From contig CP053915.1 of the NCBI GenBank assembly GCA_021496925.1, positions 4,615,501-4,679,500 on the forward strand: a stretch of DNA of 64,000 nucleotides, in the 5' to 3' direction. Position numbers and translations under genes: made by a program. The stretch comes from Acidovorax sp. YS12 (GTDB lineage Bacteria > Pseudomonadota > Gammaproteobacteria > Burkholderiales > Burkholderiaceae_C). Shown here piece by piece: positions 14,400-22,990 of the stretch. The notes beneath the pieces are model-generated. The model did not search any database and was not told the DNA's origin. It saw only the letters and a list, made by a program, of their open reading frames with translations. Each line of letters starts with the position of its first letter. Within the stretch, counting starts at the first letter, position 1.

Positions 14400-15719
14400 T
14401 CAGGGCACGGCAGGCTCGGGCGGCAGGTGCTGGCGCAGCAGCCAGCGCGTTTCCTGCGTGGCGGCGTCATCGGGGTAGCGCGCCTGCAGTGTGGCGAGCA
14501 CCTTGAGCGCCATGTCGGCGCGGCCCATGCCCTGCAGCAGCACGCGCGCCGCCAGCTCGTAGGCCTGGGGCACGCTGGCGTGGCCCTTGAAGCGCCGGTC
14601 GAAGCCGCCCAGCAGGGCCAGGGCCTGCTGCGCGTCGCCCGCGTTCCAGGCGGTGCGGGCCAGCGCCAGCGTGGGGTCGGCCTCGGCCAGGGTGAACGGG
14701 GCTTCCTTGGCGCGGCAGGCCTGGTAGGCGCGCAGCGCCTCGGTGCTCTGGCCGTGGCGCAGCAGCAGCGGGATGAAGCGCTGCGCGTGGTCCAGCAGGC
14801 TCGGGGTTCGGTCCGCCAGCGCCAGGATGCGGTGGTAGCGCCGCTGCGCGGCCACTTCGTCGGGGCGCGTGCGCTGGCTTTCGTAGGCGATGCCGAGCGC
14901 GCCTTCCAGGTCGCCTTCGGTGACTTTCTGCGCCACCAGGGCGTCGGTCGCGTCCTGTTCGATCTGCTGCGGGCTGCGCAGGTCGGCGGGCGGCGTGTCG
15001 ATGCCCGCGCCGGGCAGCAGGTCGATGCCGAAGGCGGCGTGGTTCTGGTACATCACGTAGCCCAGCAGGCTGCACATGACCCAGCCGAAGTAGATCAGCA
15101 GCCAGTTCAGCAGCGGCGGCAGCAGCCACCCCGGGAACACCGGCGCCAGCAGCCCCATGGCGATGACCGAGCCCTGGCTCAGCAGGAACAGGAAGAAGCA
15201 CAGCAGCGCGTAGGGCCAGCCGATGGCGCGCACCGCGTCCCAGGCATTGGCGGGGTTCAGCGTGGCGCGCAGGCTGCCCGTCTGCACCAGCACGATGAGG
15301 CTGGCGGGCAGCAGGAAGCTGATGGCCAGCCAGGCCAGCTGCCCCAGCGCCGGGCGCAGGCCCTGCAGCCAGCCCGCGGCCAGGGACTGCAGCACCAGCA
15401 GGGCGAACAGCTTCCAGGGCAGGTTCTTCCATTCCTCGTCGAACTGGCCGGTGAAGTCGGCCGCGCGGTAGATGCCGCGCGAACCCAGCGCGGTGATCTT
15501 GAAGCCGTAGCGCGACGCGGCCAGCACGATGCCCAGCTCCGTCGCGAGGACCACGGGCCACACGGGCACGAGGAAAAACACCAGGCTGCACAGGGACAGC
15601 AGCGTGCAGTACGCCAGGGGCTGCCCCTGCAGCGGAAAGGTGAAAAAGGCGTTGAGCCGGTGCCAGAACGGGGGCAGCGGCTGGGCGGGCTCTGGCGGCC
15701 CCTGTGTGCGCAGGTTCAT
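14400..15719 (-). CDS. Membrane protein with C-terminal TPR-like region
   Basis: I do not recognise a named family for this 439-residue protein. The N-terminal 230 residues contain about six hydrophobic segments (for example YCTLLSLCSLVFFLVPVWPV and LLNWLLIYFGWVMCSLLGYV), similar in layout to DUF4013-type membrane domains. The C-terminal 190 residues are soluble and helical, with repeated A/L patterns resembling tetratricopeptide repeats (EGDLEGALGIAYESQRTRPD, AGDAQQALALLGGFDRRFKG). This suggests an inner-membrane protein with a cytoplasmic protein-binding tail. It is followed on the same strand only by the repeat region; its upstream neighbour is convergent or independent. Confidence 0.7.
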   Translation of the reverse strand: MNLRTQGPPEPAQPLPPFWHRLNAFFTFPLQGQPLAYCTLLSLCSLVFFLVPVWPVVLATELGIVLAASRYGFKITALGSRGIYRAADFTGQFDEEWKNLPWKLFALLVLQSLAAGWLQGLRPALGQLAWLAISFLLPASLIVLVQTGSLRATLNPANAWDAVRAIGWPYALLCFFLFLLSQGSVIAMGLLAPVFPGWLLPPLLNWLLIYFGWVMCSLLGYVMYQNHAAFGIDLLPGAGIDTPPADLRSPQQIEQDATDALVAQKVTEGDLEGALGIAYESQRTRPDEVAAQRRYHRILALADRTPSLLDHAQRFIPLLLRHGQSTEALRAYQACRAKEAPFTLAEADPTLALARTAWNAGDAQQALALLGGFDRRFKGHASVPQAYELAARVLLQGMGRADMALKVLATLQARYPDDAATQETRWLLRQHLPPEPAVP

Positions 15720-15767
15720 GGTATGGCCCGCCTCCCTCTCGCAGGCCGTGCGCAGTATAGAGAAGGG

Positions 15768-16082
15768 TCAGATTCCGTCCAGCGGCGCCAGCCCGTGGCG
15801 CCGCCGCGCGCGCTGGCAGGCGTCGCTGCCGTCCTCGAACTCGCGGCAGGGCGAGGGGCGCCATTCGTAGATGCCGCAGGCCACCTGCTGGCCCAGGCGG
15901 CCGGTCAGCGCGGCGCAGCGCGGCGGGCTGTGGTCGGTGCCGCGCATGCGGCGCAGGCTGGCGGTGAGCTCCACCGCCAGCCCGTCGGGCACGCTGCCGC
16001 CGCACGCCTGCGTTTCGTGCGCGGAGAAATCGACGCGAAAGCTCGCGCAGCAGGCGCCGCAGGTCAGGCAGGGGTGGCTCAT
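15768..16082 (-). CDS. YkgJ family cysteine-cluster protein
   Basis: The 104-residue protein has the YkgJ (UPF0153) cysteine pattern: CLTCGACC near the N-terminus (residues 5-12), then a Cys in PPRCAAL, a Cys in VACGIYEWRPSPCREF and one in SDACQRAR. The family is predicted to bind zinc or an Fe-S cluster; its role is unknown. The ATG at 16082 gives the standard N-terminus MSHPCLTCGACC; the open frame upstream lacks family similarity. It is divergent from the feo operon, and the 136-bp gap between holds the Fur box. Confidence 0.85.
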   Translation of the reverse strand: MSHPCLTCGACCASFRVDFSAHETQACGGSVPDGLAVELTASLRRMRGTDHSPPRCAALTGRLGQQVACGIYEWRPSPCREFEDGSDACQRARRRHGLAPLDGI

Positions 16083-16166
16083 GGCAGGCAAGGCGGGGGG
16101 ACGCTCGCATTGTGCGGCAACTGCCGCTGTCCTGACGCCCATCAAGAGAAAGTTCGGGTTTTGCCT

Positions 16167-16185
16167 GATAATGAGAATAGGTTTT
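16167..16185. promoter_or_regulatory. Fur box upstream of feoA
   Basis: GATAATGAGAATAGGTTTT matches the first two hexamers of the Fur consensus (GATAATGATAAT) at 11 of 12 positions; the third is degenerate. It lies 34 bp before the feoA start, where bound Fur would block transcription under iron-replete conditions. Confidence 0.7.
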
Positions 16186-16218
16186 ATTGATTATTGCTAC
16201 ATCGTTACCACTGTGTTT

Positions 16219-16515
16219 ATGACTTCCCACGCCACCGGGGGGCCGTCCGGCCCGCATGCCACTTTGGGCCTGGACGCTTTGCCGCGTGCCACCACCGCGC
16301 GCGTTGTGGCGCTGGCCGCAGCGCAGGACGCGCAGCAGCAGGAACTGCTGCTGCGGCTCATGGAGATCGGTTTCCTGCCCGGCGAGCCGGTGCGCGTCAT
16401 CGGGCGGGGCTTTCCGGGCGGCGACCCGCTGGCCGTGCGCGTTGGCCAGGCCACGTTCGCGCTGCGCCGCCATGAGGCGGCTCTGGTGCAGGTGCAGGCG
16501 GAGGGCGTGGCATGA
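16219..16515 (+). CDS. feoA: Ferrous iron transport protein A
   Basis: FeoA is a small cytoplasmic SH3-like protein that supports FeoB. The 98-residue frame contains LMEIGFLPGEPVRVIGRGFPGGDPLAVRVG followed by a strand ending ALRRHEAALVQV, the FeoA core. It carries an N-terminal extension of about 25 residues (MTSHATGGPSGPHATLG), longer than the usual 75-85 residues; a start further in is possible. It is the first gene of a Fur-box operon and overlaps feoB by 4 bp (ATGA), which implies translational coupling. Confidence 0.92.
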   Translation: MTSHATGGPSGPHATLGLDALPRATTARVVALAAAQDAQQQELLLRLMEIGFLPGEPVRVIGRGFPGGDPLAVRVGQATFALRRHEAALVQVQAEGVA

Positions 16516-18395
16516 GCGTGGCACAGGCCCAAGCCCCGCTGCGCGTGGCGCTGCTGGGCAACCCGAATTGCGGCAAGACGGCACTGTTCAACCTGATGAC
16601 CGGCGCGCGCCAGAAGGTGGCCAACTACGCCGGCGTCACGGTGGAGCGCAAGGAGGGCATGCTGCAGACGGCGGGCGGGCGGCGCGTGCGCATGCTCGAT
16701 CTGCCCGGCACCTACAGCCTGCACGCGCACAGCCTGGACGAGGCCATCACGCGCGACATCGTCACCGGCCACCATGCCGCCGAGGCACCGCCCGAGCTGC
16801 TGCTGTGCGTGACCGATGCGACGCACCTGCGCCTGAACCTGCGCCTGGTGCTGGAGGCGCGCGCGCTGGGCCTGCCCATGGCGCTGGTGCTCAACATGAG
16901 CGACATGGCGCAGCAGCGCGGCATCACCATCGACCGCGAGGCGCTGTCCCAGGCGCTGGGCGTGCCGGTGCTGGCCAGCGTGGGCGTGCGCCACGATGGC
17001 GCCCACGAGCTGCTGCAGTGGCTCGACGGCGTGGCGCCCGTGGCGCCGCCGCCCATGGCCCTGCAGCTCAGCGCCGAACCGCGCCAGCGCGTGCTCGACC
17101 TGCACCACGAGGTGCAGCGCATCATGAGCCTGGCGGTGCGCGAGGCGCCGGCGCACAGGCTGCTCGACGACCGCATCGACGCCGTGGTGCTGCACCCCGT
17201 GTGGGGCCTGGTGCTGCTGGCGGTGCTGCTGTTCCTGATGTTCCAGGCGGTGTTCAGCTGGGCCGAGGGGCCCATGGAGGCGATCGAGGGCGGCACGAAA
17301 CTGCTGGCCGAGTGGGTGAACGCGCACATGGCCGAGGGCGTGCTGCGCAGCCTCATCACCGACGGCATGCTGGCCGGCGCGGGCGGGGTGGTGGTGTTCC
17401 TGCCGCAGATCCTGATCCTGTTCCTGTTCATCCTGGCGCTCGAAGACTCGGGCTACCTGCCGCGCGCGGCCTTCCTGCTCGACCGCGTGATGGGCACCGT
17501 GGGGCTGTCGGGGCGCTCGTTCATCCCGCTGCTGTCGAGCTTCGCCTGCGCGGTGCCGGGCATCATGGCCACGCGCTCCATCGCGAGCTGGCGCGACCGG
17601 CTGGTCACCATCCTGATCGCGCCGCTCATGACCTGCTCGGCGCGCCTGCCGGTGTATGCGCTGCTGATCGGCGCGTTCATCCCGGCGCGCACGGTGGCCG
17701 GCATCTTCAACCTGCAGGGGCTGGTGCTGTTCGGCCTGTACGTGGGCGGCATCGTCAGCGCCATGGCCGTGGCCTGGGTGGCCAAGCTGGCGCGCCGCCA
17801 GGCGGGCCCCACGCCGCTGCTCATGGAGCTGCCGGCCTACCGCCGGCCGAGCCTGCGCAGCCTGGCCATCGGGCTGTACGAGCGCGCCATGATCTTCCTG
17901 CGCCGCGTCGGCGGCATCATCCTGGCCGTGACGGTGCTGCTGTGGTTCCTCTCCAGCTTTCCCGCGCCGCCGGAAGGGGCCGAGGGCCCGGCCATCGAAT
18001 ACAGCTTCGCCGGGCGCATCGGCCAGGCCATCGAGCCCGTGGTGGCGCCCATCGGCTTCAACTGGCAGATCTCCATCGCCCTGGTGCCCGGCATGGCCGC
18101 GCGCGAGGTGGCGGTGGGGGCGCTGGGCACGGTGTACGCCCTGTCGGCCACGGACGACGACGCGGTGGCCGAGCAGCTCGGCCCGCTGATCGCTGCCGGC
18201 TGGTCGCTGGCCACGGCGCTGTCGCTGCTGGTGTGGTTCGTCTTCGCGCCGCAGTGCATTTCCACCATCGCCGCGGTGCGGCGCGAGACCAACGGCTGGC
18301 GCTGGCCGCTGGTGATGACGGCCTACCTGTTCGCGCTGGCCTACGGCGCGAGCTTCATCACCTACCGCGTCGCCTTGGCGCTTGGAGGAGGTTGA
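16512..18395 (+). CDS. feoB: Ferrous iron transporter B
   Basis: FeoB imports Fe2+ across the inner membrane. The 627-residue protein has an N-terminal G domain with GNPNCGKT (residues 16-23), DLPGTYSL and NMSD, a helical GDI-like part, and then the membrane domain with two Gate motifs: FIPLLSSFACAVPGIMATRSI, and a later one ending FAPQCISTIAAVRRET. It is shorter than E. coli FeoB (773) but within the range of betaproteobacterial homologues. It is the second gene of feoA-feoB-small membrane protein, under a Fur box. Confidence 0.96.
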   Translation: MSVAQAQAPLRVALLGNPNCGKTALFNLMTGARQKVANYAGVTVERKEGMLQTAGGRRVRMLDLPGTYSLHAHSLDEAITRDIVTGHHAAEAPPELLLCVTDATHLRLNLRLVLEARALGLPMALVLNMSDMAQQRGITIDREALSQALGVPVLASVGVRHDGAHELLQWLDGVAPVAPPPMALQLSAEPRQRVLDLHHEVQRIMSLAVREAPAHRLLDDRIDAVVLHPVWGLVLLAVLLFLMFQAVFSWAEGPMEAIEGGTKLLAEWVNAHMAEGVLRSLITDGMLAGAGGVVVFLPQILILFLFILALEDSGYLPRAAFLLDRVMGTVGLSGRSFIPLLSSFACAVPGIMATRSIASWRDRLVTILIAPLMTCSARLPVYALLIGAFIPARTVAGIFNLQGLVLFGLYVGGIVSAMAVAWVAKLARRQAGPTPLLMELPAYRRPSLRSLAIGLYERAMIFLRRVGGIILAVTVLLWFLSSFPAPPEGAEGPAIEYSFAGRIGQAIEPVVAPIGFNWQISIALVPGMAAREVAVGALGTVYALSATDDDAVAEQLGPLIAAGWSLATALSLLVWFVFAPQCISTIAAVRRETNGWRWPLVMTAYLFALAYGASFITYRVALALGGG

Positions 18396-18398
18396 ACC

Positions 18399-18596
18399 AT
18401 GACCCAGGAAATCATCGTCGGGCTGATCGTGGCCCTGGCCGCGGCCTACGTGGTGTGGCGCTTTCTGCCCGCGCGCTGGCGCAAGCCCTTGCAGCGCGTG
18501 CACCCGGCCCTGGCGCGCGAGAGCGGCTGCGGCGGCTGCAGCGGCTGCTCCAGCCAGTCCAGCGGCTGCGGCTCGCACGGCCAGAAGGCGCCGTAA
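18399..18596 (+). CDS. FeoB-associated Cys-rich membrane protein
   Basis: This 65-residue protein starts 3 bp after feoB. It has one membrane segment (residues 4-24, EIIVGLIVALAAAYVVWRFL), a basic stretch, and a cysteine-rich tail CGGCSGCSSQSSGCGSH. It matches the small Cys-rich proteins encoded after feoB in many proteobacteria, which stand in the place of FeoC. Metal or redox sensing at the transporter is a reasonable guess but unproven. An RBS (GGAGG) lies in the end of feoB. Confidence 0.85.
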   Translation: MTQEIIVGLIVALAAAYVVWRFLPARWRKPLQRVHPALARESGCGGCSGCSSQSSGCGSHGQKAP

Positions 18597-18601
18597 GCTC
18601 C

Positions 18602-18655
18602 TGATTCGAGAGCTGCCAGCGCTTGCTGATAAAGGGCTGGAGCGGTTTTTTACTC
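18602..18655 (+). repeat. Palindromic repeat copy, likely feo terminator
   Basis: GATTCGAGAGCTGCCAGCGC, a loop, then AAAGGGCTGGAGCGG and six T residues, starting 6 bp after the last feo gene. Stem plus T-run gives the form of an intrinsic terminator. Confidence 0.85.
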
Positions 18656-18693
18656 CAAACCTTGCGGGGGCGGCCGTTGCCCCCGCAGCGGCG

Positions 18694-20094
18694 TCAGGCA
18701 GCGCTCAGGGCGCCGGCCTGCGTCAGGCGCTCGGCCACCAGGAGCTTTTGCATTTCCGCCTGGCCCATGATGCCCAGGCTTTCCGCGACCTCGGCGATCG
18801 GCCGGCCCGAAGCCATGGCCGCCTTGGCGATGGCGGCGGCCTTCTCGTAGCCGATCAGCGGGTTCAGCGCGGTGACCAGCGTGACCGAGGAGGCGATGCG
18901 TTCGCCCAGCAGGTGCTGGTTGGCCACGATGCCCTCGACGCAGTGCTTCTGCAGCGTGCCGCAGGCGTGCGCCAGGTGGTGCAGGCTCTTGTGCAGCGCC
19001 CAGGCCATCAGGGGCTCGAAGGCGTTGAGCTGCAGCTGGCCGGCCTCGGCGGCCATGGTGATGGCGGCGTCGTTGCCGATGACCTCGAAGCACACCTGGT
19101 TCATCGCCTCGGGGATCACCGGGTTCACCTTGCCCGGCATGATGGACGAACCAGCCTGGCGCGCGGGCAGCTGGATGTCGCCGACCCCGGCCTGCGGGCC
19201 GGAGGACAGCAGGCGCAGGTCGTTGCTGATCTTGGACAGCTTGGCGGCGATGCGCTTGAGCACGCCGGAGATATCGACGAAGGCCCCCGTGTCCGACGTG
19301 GCGGCGATCAGGTTGCCGGCGGCCTTCACCGGCACGCCCGACAGCGCGGCCAGCGTGGGCACGACCACGTCCACATAGCCCACGGGCGCATTGATGCCGG
19401 TGCCGATGGCGGTGCCGCCCATGTTCACCTCGGTCATCAGGTAGGCGGATTCGCGCAGGCGCTTTTCGTCGTCGGCCACCATGGCGGCGAAGGCCGCGAA
19501 CTCCTGGCCCAGCGTCATGGGCACGGCGTCCTGCAGCTGGGTGCGGCCGATCTTCAGGATGGGGGCGAATTCTTCTGCCTTGGCTTCAAAGGCGCCGCGC
19601 AGCTGCGCCAGGGCTTCCAGCAGCGTCTGGATGCCGGCATAGGTGGCGAGCTTGACGGCCGTGGGGTAGGCGTCGTTGGTGCTTTGCGAGGCGTTGACGT
19701 GGTCGTTCGGGTGAATCACGTCGTAGCGGCCCTTGGGCAATCCCAGGTGCTCCAGGGCACGGTTGGCGATCACCTCGTTGGCGTTCATGTTCGTGGAGGT
19801 GCCGGCGCCGCCCTGGATCACGTCCACGACGAACTGGTCGTGCAACTGGCCGGCGATCAGGTCGTCGCAGGCCTGGGCAATGGCGCGGGCGGGTGTTTCG
19901 CTGATCGCGCCCAACTGCAGGTTGGCATGGGCGGCGGCCTTCTTGACGAAGGCGAAGGCCCGGATCAGCGCGGGCATGGCGGCCACGGACTGGCCAGTGA
20001 TGGGGAAGTTCTCGACGGCGCGGGCGGTGTGGATGCCCCAGTAGGCGTCGGGAGGGATGGTCTTGATGCCGATGAAATCGTGTTCTTGGCGCAT
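18694..20094 (-). CDS. aspA: Aspartate ammonia-lyase
   Basis: AspA converts L-aspartate to fumarate and ammonia. The 466-residue protein has the superfamily signature GSSIMPGKVNPVIPE with the mobile-loop serine, plus GGAGTSTNMNANEVIANRA, NASQSTNDAYPTA and GRTQLQDAVPMTLGQEF. These match aspartase rather than fumarase C; the N-terminus MRQEHDFIGIKTIPPDAYWG also fits. The ATG at 20094 is the clear start. A 9-bp stem-loop (20147-20173) lies in its 5' leader, next to purine-rich runs. It is monocistronic. Confidence 0.93.
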   Translation of the reverse strand: MRQEHDFIGIKTIPPDAYWGIHTARAVENFPITGQSVAAMPALIRAFAFVKKAAAHANLQLGAISETPARAIAQACDDLIAGQLHDQFVVDVIQGGAGTSTNMNANEVIANRALEHLGLPKGRYDVIHPNDHVNASQSTNDAYPTAVKLATYAGIQTLLEALAQLRGAFEAKAEEFAPILKIGRTQLQDAVPMTLGQEFAAFAAMVADDEKRLRESAYLMTEVNMGGTAIGTGINAPVGYVDVVVPTLAALSGVPVKAAGNLIAATSDTGAFVDISGVLKRIAAKLSKISNDLRLLSSGPQAGVGDIQLPARQAGSSIMPGKVNPVIPEAMNQVCFEVIGNDAAITMAAEAGQLQLNAFEPLMAWALHKSLHHLAHACGTLQKHCVEGIVANQHLLGERIASSVTLVTALNPLIGYEKAAAIAKAAMASGRPIAEVAESLGIMGQAEMQKLLVAERLTQAGALSAA

Positions 20095-20319
20095 GGTGCG
20101 TTCCAGAAAAAAAGAGGGGAAGAAAAAAAGACGGGCCCCATGGACAAACGCCGCCTGGGTGGCAGGCGGCGTTGTCGAGGGCCCCCGCGCGGGGGGCGCA
20201 GGGGGAGGGCACACAGGGGTGCACATGTGCCAATGCCCTGGAGGCCAGGCGTCAGGGATGGCTGACGCACCGCCACGCAGGGCATTGGGGGCGCATTATG
20301 GCCCGGATAGGCGCGTGAA

Positions 20320-20350
20320 GGGGGAGGCGACGAAGTCGCTCAGGGGGTTG
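20320..20350 (-). repeat. Post-stop hairpin repeat (CCCCCTGAG family) after argF
   Basis: On the minus strand this reads ACCCCCTGAGCGAC-TTC-GTCGC and then a C-run, beginning 4 bp after the argF stop. Related hairpins follow the genes ending at 39116 and 52342, so it is a dispersed 3'-end element, perhaps a terminator. Confidence 0.6.
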
Positions 20351-20353
20351 TCC

Positions 20354-21274
20354 TCATGCAATACGGCCGAGCAGCAGGTATTCCATGAGCGCCTTTTGCA
20401 CGTGCATGCGGTTCTCCGCCTCGTCCCAGACCACGGACTGGGGGCCGTCGATCACGTCGGCCTGCACCTCCTCGCCGCGGTGGGCCGGCAGGCAGTGCAT
20501 GAACAGGGCATCGGGCTTGGCGGCGGCCATCATCTCGGTGTCCACGCACCAGTCGGCGAAGGCCTTCTTGCGCGCCTCGTTCTCGGCCTCGTAGCCCATG
20601 CTGGTCCACACGTCGGTGGTGACCAGGTCGGCGCCGCGGCAGGCGTCCATCGGGTTACTGAAAAATTGATAGCTGCCAGCGCTTGCCCCGCCTGGGCCAA
20701 CGGCCAATTTCTCATCGATCTCGTAGCCGCTGGGCGTGCTCACGTGCACCTTGAAGCCGAGGATCTCGGCGGCCTGCAGCCAGGTGTTGGCCATGTTGTT
20801 GCCGTCGCCCACCCAGGCCACGGTCTTGCCGGCGATGGAGCCGCGGTGCTCGATGTAGGTGAAGATGTCGGCCAGGATCTGGCAGGGGTGGAACTCGTTC
20901 GTCAGGCCGTTGATGACGGGCACGCGCGAGTATTCGGCGAAGCGCTCGATCTTGGCCTGCTCGAAGGTGCGGATCATCACGATGTCGGTCATGCGGCTGA
21001 TGACCCGCGCCGAATCCTCGATGGGTTCGGCGCGGCCGAGCTGGCTGTCGCCCGTGGTCAGGTGCACCACGCTGCCGCCCATCTGGTACATGCCGGCCTC
21101 GAAGCTCACGCGCGTGCGCGTGCTGGCCTTCTCGAAGATCATGGCCAGCGTGCGGTCGGCCAGCGGGTGGTACTTCTCGTAGGTCTTGAAGCGCTTCTTG
21201 ATCAGCGCGGCGCGCTCGAACAGGTAGGCGTATTCGCCGGCGCTGAAGTCCTTGAATTGCAGGTAGTGTTTCAT
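20354..21274 (-). CDS. argF: Ornithine carbamoyltransferase with in-frame repeat
   Basis: ArgF makes citrulline from ornithine and carbamoyl phosphate in arginine synthesis. The 306-residue protein has the carbamoyl-phosphate motif STRTR, HPCQILAD, DIVMIRT and the ornithine loop HCLPAHRGEE. The start MKHYLQFKDF at 21274 is usual for the group. An ATG at 21292 overlaps the argD stop (ATGA) and would add MKPAAA. Residues about 188-205 (KLAVGPGGASAGSYQFF) come from a palindromic repeat in the loop just before DLVTTDVW. It forms an operon with argD. Confidence 0.95.
   Translation of the reverse strand: MKHYLQFKDFSAGEYAYLFERAALIKKRFKTYEKYHPLADRTLAMIFEKASTRTRVSFEAGMYQMGGSVVHLTTGDSQLGRAEPIEDSARVISRMTDIVMIRTFEQAKIERFAEYSRVPVINGLTNEFHPCQILADIFTYIEHRGSIAGKTVAWVGDGNNMANTWLQAAEILGFKVHVSTPSGYEIDEKLAVGPGGASAGSYQFFSNPMDACRGADLVTTDVWTSMGYEAENEARKKAFADWCVDTEMMAAAKPDALFMHCLPAHRGEEVQADVIDGPQSVVWDEAENRMHVQKALMEYLLLGRIA
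20659..20712 (-). repeat. Palindromic repeat inserted in frame in argF
   Basis: The top strand reads AATTGATAGCTGCCAGCGC and, past the loop, GGCCAATT. In the argF frame on the minus strand it encodes GGASAGSYQFF in a surface loop between conserved blocks. The second arm has diverged (GGGCCAACGGCC). Confidence 0.85.
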
Positions 21275-21288
21275 GGCGGCGGCCGGCT

Positions 21289-22485
21289 TCATTGCGCCAG
21301 CAGGGCTTTGACCAGGGGGGCGAGGCGCGCAACGATCTCGTCGGCCTCGGCGGTGGTGAGGATCAGCGGCGGCACGATGCGGATCACGCTGTCGGCCGTC
21401 ACGCTCAGCAGCAGCCCGGCCTCGGCCGCCTGGCCGATGAGCGCGCCGCAGGGGCGGTCCAGCTCCACGCCCAGCATCAGGCCCTGGCCGCGGATCTCCT
21501 TCACGCCGGGCAGGCCGCCCAGCGCGCGTTCCAGGCCCGCCTTCAGGTGGGCGCCCACGGTGGCGGCGTTTTCCAGCAGGCCGTCCTCCTCCATGATGCG
21601 GATGGTTTCCACACCCGCGCGCATGGCCAGCGGGTTGCCGCCGAAAGTGGTGCCGTGGTTGCCGGGCTGCAGCACGTCGGCGGCCTTCGGGCCGGCCACC
21701 ACGGCGCCGATCGGCACGCCCGAGCCCAGGCCCTTGGCCAGGGGCATCACGTCGGGCACGATGCCCGCCCATTGGTAGGCGAACCACTTGCCGGTGCGGC
21801 CCATGCCGCACTGCACCTCGTCGATCATCATGAGCCAGCCGCGCTCGTCGCACAGCTTGCGCAGGTCGCGCAGGTATTCGGCGCGCGCGGGGTTGATGCC
21901 GCCCTCGCCCTGGATGGTCTCGAAGAACACCGCCACCACGTTGGGGTTGCCCTCGGTGGCCTGCTTGATGGCCTCGATGTCGTTCAGCGGCACACGGATG
22001 AAGCCTTCCACCAGCGGGCCGAAGCCGCTGCGGATCTTGGGGTTGCTCGTGGCCGACATGGTGGCGATGGAGCGGCCGTGGAAAGCCTTGTCGTAGACCA
22101 CGATCTCGGGGCTGGCGATGCCCTTGTCCACGCCGAACTTGCGCGCGATCTTGATTGCGGCCTCGTTGGCTTCCAGGCCGGAGTTGCAGAAGAACACCTT
22201 GCTCATGCCCGACAACGCCACCAGCCTGGCGGCCAGCTGTTCCTGGCCGGGTACGTGGTAGTAGTTCGAGGTGTGGATCAGCTTGGCGATCTGCTCCTGC
22301 AGCGCGGGCACGAACCGGGGGTGGTTGTGGCCCAGCGTGTTCACGGCGATGCCGCCCAGCCCGTCGAGGTATTCCTTGCCGTTCACGTCCCACACGCGGC
22401 AGCCCTGGCCGCGCTCCAGCGCGATGGGCACGCGGCCATAGGTGTTCATCACGTGGGGTGAGGCAGCCTCGATGAAAGCGGACAT
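21289..22485 (-). CDS. argD: Acetylornithine aminotransferase
   Basis: ArgD is a PLP enzyme of arginine (and possibly lysine) synthesis. The 398-residue class III aminotransferase shows FFCNSGLEANEAAIKIARKF, FHGRSIATMSAT, the DEVQCGMGRTG block, PLAKGLGSGVPIG with the PLP lysine, and TTFGGNPLA. The start at 22485 gives MSAFIEAASPHVMNTYGR with GGAG 10 nt upstream. It lies directly upstream of argF with overlapping stop and possible start, so the two are coupled. Confidence 0.93.
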   Translation of the reverse strand: MSAFIEAASPHVMNTYGRVPIALERGQGCRVWDVNGKEYLDGLGGIAVNTLGHNHPRFVPALQEQIAKLIHTSNYYHVPGQEQLAARLVALSGMSKVFFCNSGLEANEAAIKIARKFGVDKGIASPEIVVYDKAFHGRSIATMSATSNPKIRSGFGPLVEGFIRVPLNDIEAIKQATEGNPNVVAVFFETIQGEGGINPARAEYLRDLRKLCDERGWLMMIDEVQCGMGRTGKWFAYQWAGIVPDVMPLAKGLGSGVPIGAVVAGPKAADVLQPGNHGTTFGGNPLAMRAGVETIRIMEEDGLLENAATVGAHLKAGLERALGGLPGVKEIRGQGLMLGVELDRPCGALIGQAAEAGLLLSVTADSVIRIVPPLILTTAEADEIVARLAPLVKALLAQ

Positions 22486-22550
22486 GCGGACGATCTCCAA
22501 AGCGGTGGCGGGCCGGGGGCCTTGCCGGGTCAAAAGGGAAGCGAGATTTT

Positions 22551-22819
22551 AGGGCGTGTCCTCCATCAATTCCCCCACGCGCTGACCCCGCAATGTGGAT
22601 GGATGCGCGAAGCGGGGCGCAGCCCATGGTCATCCATGGGCAAGCCACGCGACAAAGCAGACGCCGCATTGCGGGGCCAGCCCGAAGGGAAAGCCAGCCA
22701 GGCCGTGCATTGCGTCGTTGCCCTTCGTTTGTGTAGCCAAGCTACACAGCGCTCAGGGCGCCTAGCACTGCACGGCCTGGCTGGCTTTCGCGTGGGGGAA
22801 TTGATGGAGGACACGCCCT
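22551..22819. repeat. 270-bp compound palindrome (MITE-like)
   Basis: The outer arms at 22551-22581 and 22789-22819 are perfect reverse complements over 31 bp. Inside them, 22690-22709 and 22769-22788 pair perfectly over 20 bp, and small hairpins occur (GCCCATGG-TCAT-CCATGGGC, and one with TGTGTAGC). No reading frame of note is present. It fills most of the 505-bp gap between argD and the DUF3579 gene. Confidence 0.88.
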
Positions 22820-22897
22820 GGAGTGCGCAGCCCACCCGGTGTACGGGTTCGCCCCGTTGCATGCAGATGCGTTGCGAAATACCGGATTAGAGGGCTG

Positions 22898-22913
22898 ACT
22901 CTTATATAAGAGT
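22898..22913. promoter_or_regulatory. Perfect 16-bp palindrome, candidate operator
   Basis: ACTCTTATATAAGAGT is a perfect AT-rich palindrome about 78 bp before the DUF3579 start. Its form suits a dimeric repressor such as a GntR-type regulator. The regulator is unknown. Confidence 0.5.
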
Positions 22914-22990
22914 TAGAATCCGCAGGTTTTGCGCCAGGGTGGCGATCCTGCCGGCGCAGTCCCTCTCCACGATGCACGATGGCGACCTGA

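Noticed and set aside
13600..14400. Several overlapping frames of 70-250 residues in the compound palindrome
   Set aside because: They mirror each other because the DNA is palindromic, and none has a ribosome site or recognisable domain.
15720..16218. A longer start for the YkgJ-like protein at 16145
   Set aside because: The extra 21 residues have no similarity to the family, whose proteins begin just before the first CxxCGACC.
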